Source: Alphaproteobacteria bacterium (lineage in GTDB: Bacteria > Myxococcota_A > UBA796 > CAJQPC01). From it: a DNA stretch of 64,000 nt. The notes beneath the pieces are model-generated. The model was not told where the DNA came from, ran no database searches, and saw only the letters and a program-made list of their open reading frames with translations. A program made the position numbers and the translations under genes. The stretch is from the NCBI GenBank assembly GCA_020632795.1, contig JACKEV010000017.1:62001-126000 (forward strand), written 5' to 3'. Below are positions 57,515-64,000 of the stretch, piece by piece; the stretch's first letter is position 1; each line of letters begins with the position of its first letter.

Positions 57515-60500
57515 TCAAGCAGCCTGTGCGGTGGCGCGGCTCAGGTGCCCCCTGGGGAAGCGCCGACCCCACCACCGCCAGGCCACGCGGGTGAGCACCT
57601 TGAAGCTGAGCTTCGAGTCCGGCGCGAGCGCGAGCAGCCGGCTCCAGCCCGCCTCGGTCGGTGGGATGACCTCATGCCGAAGCACCTCCCCGCCGACCCG
57701 CAGGCCCAGGCCACCGTCCACCACGACCGGCAGCGGGTGGGGGCTGAACGCCTCGGAGAGTCGCTGCACAACCTCCTTCCCGGCCAACGCCCAGGCCCGC
57801 CGCCGGAAGCTGTCGGTCGCGAGCCCCCAGCCCAGCCGATGCCAGGCGTCGCCGTACCGCGAGCCCTGCTTCTCGACCACCGCTCGGATGGCCGCGTCCA
57901 GCCCCGCGTCCACCTCGGGGGGCCAGGTTTCCGCCACCCCGTCTTCCGTGATGCCGTCCAGACGGGCAAAGTCGGCGAGGGGCATGCGACTCCAGCTCGC
58001 CTCACCACCCTCCCGAAGCGCGAGGGTGACCTCGTCGTCCTGCTGGATACGACCGACCTCCAGATAGCGTTTGCGCTCAGGGTTCAGGGCGTCGGGCAGC
58101 ATCAGCCGCAGGCCCTCGAACAGGGGCATGTTCGCGTGGGACCGGAGCAGCTCGGGCTCAGCGGGGACCACGAAGACCTCCTGCTCCCGGACGGCGTACA
58201 TCTGCCGCGCCCAGGGCCAGCCGTCCCGGTCCCAGCGGGCCAGCTCGCTGAGCCGGGCCTCGGCCTCGTCCCGCAGCCGCGCGGCCTCCACCGGAGAGGC
58301 CAGCTTCTCCGCGCGCCGGAAGCGGCTGTTCACGCTGCGCAGGATGTTCCCGGCCGCGTCACTCAGCTCCCGACGGCGCCGCTCGGCCTCCTTGGCTTTC
58401 AGCTTCTCCAGCATCTTCCGGGTCTTCTCGGGCTCCCGGGAGATGAGCAGCAGCACCTCCTCGGGGCCGAGGTTCTGCTGGGCGCCGGGGTTGTTCGTGT
58501 CGCGGTCCTGGGACTCGACGAGCTGGGTCAGCCAGCCGCGCTTGCCCTGGATGAGGTTGAAGCGCAGCCCGTCCAGGGAGCGACGGGCGAAGTAGTAGTA
58601 GATCGCGATGTTCGCGAGGGTGTTGCCCTGTCGCACGCCGCGCCCGTTGCGCTGCTGGAGGGTGGCCGGCTCCCAGGGCAGGTCCAGGTGGTGGATCGCG
58701 CAGGTGCGGGTCTGGAGGTCGACGCCCTCATACGCGATGGCGTTGGCGATGACGACGTCGTAGGCGGGCTCCACGCCGGCCTCGGGGTCGCCGTTGAACG
58801 CCTCGGCGATGCGCTGCCGCTCGATGTCCTGCTTGGCGACGGTGGCGTTCAGGATCGCGATGCGCGCGGGGTCGATGCCCTGTCGCACGAGCACCTGTCG
58901 CATCCACCAGTGCGCGGCGGTGTTGTCGACGAAGATGATGTGTCCGCAGCGCCGGTTGGCCAGGACCCGCCGGGCGCAGGCGGTGAACTTGGGCGATTCG
59001 GCGGCCACCCCCTTGGCCTTCTTCGCCCCCTTCCAGTCCATGCCCACCAGCTCGGGGTGGATGGCGACCAGCGCCATGCGCGCGAGGTAGCCCAGGATGG
59101 CGCCCTTGTCGCTGGGGTCGTTGGAGTCGACGGCCTGCTCGATGGAGGCGACCAGCTCCTCGTAGCGCTCCTCCTGGGCCTCGTTCATGTCGACCTCGAC
59201 GACCTGAACGGTGGGCTCGGGCAGCTTGAGCGCGACGTGCTTCTCGGGGTCGAAGTCGGCGTCCTCGGGGTTCTTGGCGACCTTGAACTCGGCGTAACGG
59301 AACAGCAGGTCCCGCAGCTCGTCCAGGTTGCGGAAGCCGGTCACCGCGCCCTGCTGCTCAGCCTGCATCCGTGTGTTGAGCACCGTGCGAAGCTCGATTC
59401 TCATGTACCGGCTGATGAAGACCTCGGGGTTGGTGATGCCGGCTTGCGTCCAGAGGCCCGGGTCGACGAGCTGGAGCAGGTTGTAGATCTCGAGGGGGGA
59501 GTTCTTCGCCGGGGTCGCGCTCAGGAGGAACACCCCCGCGCCCTGGTTCTGTCGCCGCACGGCGGCGGCCCGGAAGTCGAGCTGCCAGGCGCGCTGGCTG
59601 CCCTCGCCGGGGTTGCCCATGAAGCGGGGCACCCCGCCCTCCCGAGGCTCGGGCAGATACAGGTTCTTGAAGTTCTGGGCCTCATCCACCATCAGGAAGT
59701 CGATGCCCAGGTCATCCCAGGCGACCCCTGGGTCGTAGGCCCAGCCCTCGGGCAGCTCGACCCGCTCGGAGAGCCAGGCGGCGGTGCCCTCCTTGAGCAG
59801 GGCCTTCTGACGCTCGGTGATGGTGCTTCGGCCCCGGGCGTTTCGCTGCCGGAGAGAGACCTCCCGGCGGATGGCGTCGATGGCAGCGGCGTAGGTCCGA
59901 AGGGCCCCCTCGTTCATCCGGGTGCGACCCAGCGCGGGGACGGTCAGCAGCACCACGTCGACCTCGCCGGCCTGGAACTGCGTCCACTTGCGGGCCCGCT
60001 CCTCGGGCGTGTCGGTCTCCGAGACCCAGCGGGTGGGGCCCTCGGGGCCGTAGCCAAGTTGGAGAAGTCCTTGTTCCGACAAGGTGCTCAGCAGGCTCCG
60101 GGTCGCGCCCCTGAGCTGAGACACCAATTCTGCGACAGGGAGCGGCCCATGTGACAGGGCCTCAGCGATGGCCCGCTGGTTGCGGGCTCGGGTGCCGATG
60201 GCGTCGAGCACCCGGCTCAAGGGGCGGGCGAGCGCGACGGTCTGCGGCTCGGTGGGCACCTGCCGGCGCTTGGAGCCGATCACCGCGATCCGGTAGTCGG
60301 GCAGCACCTTTCGGATGTCCCGGTGCCACTTCCACACGATGCTCTTGGGCACCACGATGACCGGTCGCCGGCCCCAGCCCTCCTGTCGGGCGGCGGCGAG
60401 CACCGCCAGGCCGGTGAAGGTCTTGCCCAGCCCCACATCGAAGGCGAGCAGCCCCCGGCGGTTGGCGATGAGCCGGCGGGCGGCAGCGACCTGATAGGGG

Positions 60501-62842
60501 TGCAGGCGGATGTCCGAGGACCAGCGCGCGACATGCAGGGGTTCGGTGCCGTAGCGCGGGGCCACGAAGCCCTTGAACGCACGGTTGTAGGCGTGCTCGA
60601 TGCGCTGCCGGCGCGCGTCGCTCGCTCCGCACCACATCTGGAAGCCCGCCTCCCACGCCTGGGCCAGAGCGAAGCGGACCGTGTCGAGATCCTCCCCCTC
60701 CTTGCGCTTGACCGAGGGTCGGAAGACCGTCTTGTCGTGGTTCATCCAGCCGATGCACAGCACGACCGACTTGGAGACCAGGCGGTCGGACGCCCCCTTG
60801 ATGTCGTCGTAGCGGACCTGGGCCAGCCGCACGAGCCCCTCGTCCCGCAGGAGCTTCACCTCGCCGAAGCCGGCCCGCTGGAGCTGTTCGGTCATCCACG
60901 CCGCGATGAGGCTGAGCGGCACCCAGCCGTGGCGAGGGGAGAGGGAGGCGGAGAAGTCCTCGAACACCGCAGGCTGGATCACCTCGATGAGCCGCTCGGC
61001 GTTCTTCGCAGCCTCAGCGTCTCCCTTCTCCGCGAGGGCCTTGGCCCGGTCGTAGCGGGGCCAGAGAGCCCCCGTCAGGTAGTCCTCGGCGGGCATGAGG
61101 GCTGCGCCGTCGCGCACCCAGCCGGCCTGTCGCAGCATGTCGCACGCGATTTCTTGCGACAGGGTCCCGCCCCAGCGGACCGCGTGGGCCTCCATCAGCG
61201 CATCGACGCTCAGGGCGCGGGCGTTGCGGTAGAGGGCTTCGGCCTGGCCGACGATGTCGCCGGGCTGGAGCCTCACCCGGGGCTGCCATGCGGGCTTCTG
61301 GGCGAGGGCCTCCACCAGCTTGCCCGAGCGGGTCCAGGCGCTCAGGAAGCGCTCGGCGGCGGTGTTGCCGACCTTGGCCAGCCGGACCAGCTCGATGTGC
61401 CCGTGTGGGGTCCCGTGGGCGTCGCGCCACGCGCGCAGAGCCTCGACCAGCTCCCGCCACAGCAGGCGCGGCAGGTCGCTGTCCTCCCGGGCGCGGGCCG
61501 CCAGGTAGCGGTCGACCCGCTGGCCGAGCTGCACGGCTGCGGCGACCTCCTCCGGCAGGCCCTCGGTGGACGAGGTGATGCTGCGGGTCACGCCAGCGCG
61601 ACCGGAGGTGCGGGCCTGGGCGAGGTCCACGACCACGCAGGCGTGGCACATGGGCCGCTCGACCAGATCGGGCAGGCGGGAGAAGGTCCCCTCGACCTGG
61701 TAGCCCCACCGGGGCTTCCGGGTCTGGTCGTCGTCGTTGGCGCCACGACCCAACTCCCGACCCAGGATGTGGGTCGGGAAGTCCTCGAAGTAGCGGCCCT
61801 CCAGGATGAAGCGGTCGTCGGCGTCGACCTCGGCCAGAGAGCCGCCCCGAGCCCGGAAGAAGAGCAGATCGGTGACCAGCATCGCACCGGGGAAGAGCGC
61901 GGCCTTGCCCTGGGGGCTGACGCTGGGCAGACGGTAGGCCGCGGCGAGGTGGTGCCGCTTGAGCACCGCCTCCCGGGCGGCGATGAGGGCCTTGCTCTGC
62001 CCGGTCAGGAAGCCGTAGGGCACCAGGAAGACGCCCAGGCCGCCTTCGGCGAGCAGGTCCAGGCCCCGCCGCAGGAAGTAGAGGTACGCCTTCTTCTCCC
62101 GGTAGGAGCGGTCGGGGTCCTCGGTGATGGCCGCGCCTCGGGGGCCGTAGGGCGGGTTGGCCACGACCAGGCCGAAGCGACCGGCCCACTTGGGCCCGCG
62201 CTCCCGGACCCAGCGCTCGAAGGGGCCGTGGTAGAGGTCGATGTCCGGTCGAAGCGCGGCCAGCAGTTGATGCGACAGCGCGGACCACTCCACCGCCTGC
62301 CACCGCACGGTCTCGAAGCCAGGACCGGAGAACGCTCGGAGGAAGCGGCCGATGCCCGCCGAGGGCTCCAGGGCGTGGAGGACGTCCCCGCGACCGGCCA
62401 GCGCGGCGAGATGGGGCTGAACGACCCGAGCGACCTCGCGGCACACCGCCGTGGGGGTGTAGTACTCGTGGATGAGGCCGCGCTCCTCGGGGATGGGCAC
62501 CCCCTTGGGGAAGCGCTGCTTCACCTTGGCGATCGAGAGCCCACCCCAGCCGCTGTAGCGGGCCAGGACCCGGCGGTCGTCACCGTTCATCTTGCTTGGC
62601 GGCTTGGCGGCCAGCAGCGCCATCGCGGCGAGGTTGGCCTCGGTCCGCTCCCGTGGGCTCCAGGCTTCGGGCAGCGCAGGGCGGCGCCGCTGGCGCCTGG
62701 CCAGGCTCCGGTCGAGCACGGCGACCATCTGGGGGCGATTGCGGGCGACGAAGCCATCGAAGTAGCCGGGCGTGACGCCGGGGGGGAGGCGGTGGCGCAT
62801 CAGGACGGTGATGCGGTCGAGGAGGGTCTCGGCGGGGGTCAT
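57515..62842 (-). CDS. DarB-like fused N6-adenine methylase and SF2/SNF2 helicase
   Basis: A 1775-residue protein. An N-terminal module (residues 1-50) carries the shared motif. A methyltransferase follows with LEPSAGIGRF (about 158-167) and NPPY (229-232). A helicase has DVGLGKT near 800, MVDEAQNFKN near 1050, and helicase-C motifs IIFVDNTAAHWW and IAYEGVDLQT with QQRNGRGVRQG near 1370-1400. This matches the giant methylase-helicases of mobile elements, of which P1 DarB is the anti-restriction model. ATG 62842 overlaps the upstream gene by four bases. Further in-frame extension is the shadow of that gene. Confidence 0.85.
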   Translation of the reverse strand: MTPAETLLDRITVLMRHRLPPGVTPGYFDGFVARNRPQMVAVLDRSLARRQRRRPALPEAWSPRERTEANLAAMALLAAKPPSKMNGDDRRVLARYSGWGGLSIAKVKQRFPKGVPIPEERGLIHEYYTPTAVCREVARVVQPHLAALAGRGDVLHALEPSAGIGRFLRAFSGPGFETVRWQAVEWSALSHQLLAALRPDIDLYHGPFERWVRERGPKWAGRFGLVVANPPYGPRGAAITEDPDRSYREKKAYLYFLRRGLDLLAEGGLGVFLVPYGFLTGQSKALIAAREAVLKRHHLAAAYRLPSVSPQGKAALFPGAMLVTDLLFFRARGGSLAEVDADDRFILEGRYFEDFPTHILGRELGRGANDDDQTRKPRWGYQVEGTFSRLPDLVERPMCHACVVVDLAQARTSGRAGVTRSITSSTEGLPEEVAAAVQLGQRVDRYLAARAREDSDLPRLLWRELVEALRAWRDAHGTPHGHIELVRLAKVGNTAAERFLSAWTRSGKLVEALAQKPAWQPRVRLQPGDIVGQAEALYRNARALSVDALMEAHAVRWGGTLSQEIACDMLRQAGWVRDGAALMPAEDYLTGALWPRYDRAKALAEKGDAEAAKNAERLIEVIQPAVFEDFSASLSPRHGWVPLSLIAAWMTEQLQRAGFGEVKLLRDEGLVRLAQVRYDDIKGASDRLVSKSVVLCIGWMNHDKTVFRPSVKRKEGEDLDTVRFALAQAWEAGFQMWCGASDARRQRIEHAYNRAFKGFVAPRYGTEPLHVARWSSDIRLHPYQVAAARRLIANRRGLLAFDVGLGKTFTGLAVLAAARQEGWGRRPVIVVPKSIVWKWHRDIRKVLPDYRIAVIGSKRRQVPTEPQTVALARPLSRVLDAIGTRARNQRAIAEALSHGPLPVAELVSQLRGATRSLLSTLSEQGLLQLGYGPEGPTRWVSETDTPEERARKWTQFQAGEVDVVLLTVPALGRTRMNEGALRTYAAAIDAIRREVSLRQRNARGRSTITERQKALLKEGTAAWLSERVELPEGWAYDPGVAWDDLGIDFLMVDEAQNFKNLYLPEPREGGVPRFMGNPGEGSQRAWQLDFRAAAVRRQNQGAGVFLLSATPAKNSPLEIYNLLQLVDPGLWTQAGITNPEVFISRYMRIELRTVLNTRMQAEQQGAVTGFRNLDELRDLLFRYAEFKVAKNPEDADFDPEKHVALKLPEPTVQVVEVDMNEAQEERYEELVASIEQAVDSNDPSDKGAILGYLARMALVAIHPELVGMDWKGAKKAKGVAAESPKFTACARRVLANRRCGHIIFVDNTAAHWWMRQVLVRQGIDPARIAILNATVAKQDIERQRIAEAFNGDPEAGVEPAYDVVIANAIAYEGVDLQTRTCAIHHLDLPWEPATLQQRNGRGVRQGNTLANIAIYYYFARRSLDGLRFNLIQGKRGWLTQLVESQDRDTNNPGAQQNLGPEEVLLLISREPEKTRKMLEKLKAKEAERRRRELSDAAGNILRSVNSRFRRAEKLASPVEAARLRDEAEARLSELARWDRDGWPWARQMYAVREQEVFVVPAEPELLRSHANMPLFEGLRLMLPDALNPERKRYLEVGRIQQDDEVTLALREGGEASWSRMPLADFARLDGITEDGVAETWPPEVDAGLDAAIRAVVEKQGSRYGDAWHRLGWGLATDSFRRRAWALAGKEVVQRLSEAFSPHPLPVVVDGGLGLRVGGEVLRHEVIPPTEAGWSRLLALAPDSKLSFKVLTRVAWRWWGRRFPRGHLSRATAQAA

Positions 62843-64000
62843 GCGGCTTCCTTCAGCGCCGCGCGGATCGCCTCCTCGAAGGCACCCATCAACAGCGCAT
62901 CCTTCTCCGGGTCGGCCTCGGGCGCGTTCTTCCGTGAGCGTGTCTTTTTCGACGTCCCGGACGACCGCCTTACCGACGATGCCCGTGGCGTCGACCTCGT
63001 CGAGACCGCCTCCTTCCGGGGTGCCGACGGCGTCGCAGTCTCCGCGCTGTCCAAGAGCGCCGTCAGGCTCTGCTGCCCCCGCGCACACGACCGACTCGAC
63101 TGCGCGGCAGTCAGCGCGACGGTGGCCGCCAGGCGCCGGATGGTCCGGATGGCGGCGGCGTCCTGGCCCGCCACGAGCTGGGCGCGGGCCTCCTCGTACT
63201 GGGCGACAGCCTGCTTCAGAAGCCCCAGCGCCTCCTTCCGATCCTCGCCCTGGCAGCGCGGCGAGCGCACCGCCGCCCCTGCGTAGCGCACCAGGCTCCG
63301 GGCGCGCTCGAGCTGCATCGGGGTGGTCCGTTGGAGCTGCTCGTACTCCTTGAGGCGCCGCGCTGCGGTCTTGTAGGGCTCGCGCCGGAGCTTGCCCCGA
63401 CCGGCCTCCTTGAGCTGCTCGCGCTGCTGTCGCATGAAGCCATCCAGCGACAGCGGCCGGTCCCGAGGCGGATAGCGTCCCTCGGTGTACTGCTGCAGGG
63501 ACTCGCCGATGACCTGAAGCACCGTGCCCTTGCGGCCGGGGCCGAAGAACCACTCCACCAGCTCGGGCAGCGGGGTCTGGGGCTCGGTCGCGCCCGGGTC
63601 GAGGCCCGCGAGGGCCTGCGCGTCGGCGCCGATGGCCTGGGCGACCGCCGCCAGCTCCGCGTCGGTCTTGGGCGGGGGCGGCAGCGGGCTCCCATCCTCC
63701 ACCGGCTTGCAGCTCACCTTGCGCCCGAAGCGCTCGGTGGGATCGCGGGTCGGCTTGGGCGGCCGGATCGGATGCTTCTGCGCGTAGCCCTCATCGAAGG
63801 CCGCACGCCGCCGGGTGTCGCGGAAGCTGCACGACTCCTGGACCAGCTCCATCGCATGCACCACGCCCCGCTCGATGGCCCGAGTCAGGGTCGCGTAGCC
63901 CGGGGTGGCCGCCTCCTTGGGGGTGGCGTACCAGGCGCTGGTCCTGGTGGGGGCGCGCTCGAAGCGCCAGGCCCACCCGTCGGCGCCTGAGGAGCGCAGG
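62839..64000 (-). CDS. unknown element protein, N-terminus beyond the window
   Basis: The frame stays open to the right edge and reads naturally there (WRFERAPTRTSAWYATPKEA), so the true start lies outside; GTG 63864 is not needed. Visible are about 387 residues with a Pro-rich section (KPVEDGSPLPPPPKTD), long charged helices (AARRLKEYEQLQRTTP), and a Ser/Arg/Lys-rich tail (SSGTSKKTRSRKN). No domain recognised. Coupled to the methylase-helicase by a four-base overlap, it might be its partner. Confidence 0.65.
   Translation of the reverse strand, partial: LRSSGADGWAWRFERAPTRTSAWYATPKEAATPGYATLTRAIERGVVHAMELVQESCSFRDTRRRAAFDEGYAQKHPIRPPKPTRDPTERFGRKVSCKPVEDGSPLPPPPKTDAELAAVAQAIGADAQALAGLDPGATEPQTPLPELVEWFFGPGRKGTVLQVIGESLQQYTEGRYPPRDRPLSLDGFMRQQREQLKEAGRGKLRREPYKTAARRLKEYEQLQRTTPMQLERARSLVRYAGAAVRSPRCQGEDRKEALGLLKQAVAQYEEARAQLVAGQDAAAIRTIRRLAATVALTAAQSSRSCARGQQSLTALLDSAETATPSAPRKEAVSTRSTPRASSVRRSSGTSKKTRSRKNAPEADPEKDALLMGAFEEAIRAALKEAA

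Noticed and set aside
57515..63553. Extension of the methylase-helicase frame upstream of 62842
   Set aside because: The extra residues are the shadow of the overlapping gene at 62839-64000; ATG 62842 overlaps that stop by four bases, as usual in this window.
54356..64000. A complete integrative element with attachment sites
   Set aside because: No integrase, tRNA or flanking direct repeat is visible; the element runs off the right edge, so its limits cannot be set.

Overview
The window is 64 kb of very GC-rich bacterial DNA. It resembles a Myxococcota/'Deltaproteobacteria'-type genome: densely packed genes with 1-4 base overlaps, a Hanks-type kinase fused to an ATPase and TPRs, GAF and bestrophin proteins, and secreted TPR proteins. 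The taxonomic guess is inference only. I see no rRNA, tRNA, CRISPR array, transposase or integrase.

1-26.7 kb reads as ordinary chromosome. It holds a formaldehyde-detoxification pair (frmA-fghA), an OPT transporter operon with a GAF protein, a kinase-ATPase-TPR regulator, a glutathione S-transferase, a bestrophin, a peptide ABC importer (binding protein plus two permeases), a TauD-like dioxygenase, a cytochrome c-NnrU fusion, an ATPase-desaturase pair, and an RND exporter operon that ends in a propeller-TM-ATPase sensor and is followed by an XRE regulator. 26.8-28.1 kb is a visibly AT-richer pair of unknown membrane/secreted genes, probably acquired.

28.5-43.6 kb is a defence island. A 927-residue HTH-P-loop ATPase diverges from a type I restriction operon in which hsdR and hsdS are separated from hsdM by six small or unknown genes, two of them PD-(D/E)XK-like. 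hsdM is followed by a HARE-HTH/Mrr endonuclease and a Cap4-like PD-(D/E)XK protein. 43.5-54.3 kb is a tandem array with a 3,857-3,858 bp period. Each unit encodes a secreted TPR-PDZ protein and a single-pass membrane protein with a cytosolic effector-associated-like (EAD1-like) domain and a C-terminal beta-type repeat tail. The left edge of the array is fused in frame to the Cap4-like gene. The TPR arrays carry many small indels, mostly in homopolymers, that may be consensus errors.

54.4-64 kb (all minus strand, running off the right edge) looks like the end of a mobile element carrying a DNA-modification/anti-restriction module: a giant DarB-like methylase-helicase, an M15-type peptidase, a Mom/XF1762-like acetyltransferase and a DpdA/TGT-like protein. 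The three DNA-modification proteins share a short N-terminal motif that I consider the most novel signal here, together with the tandem TPR-PDZ/EAD cassette.
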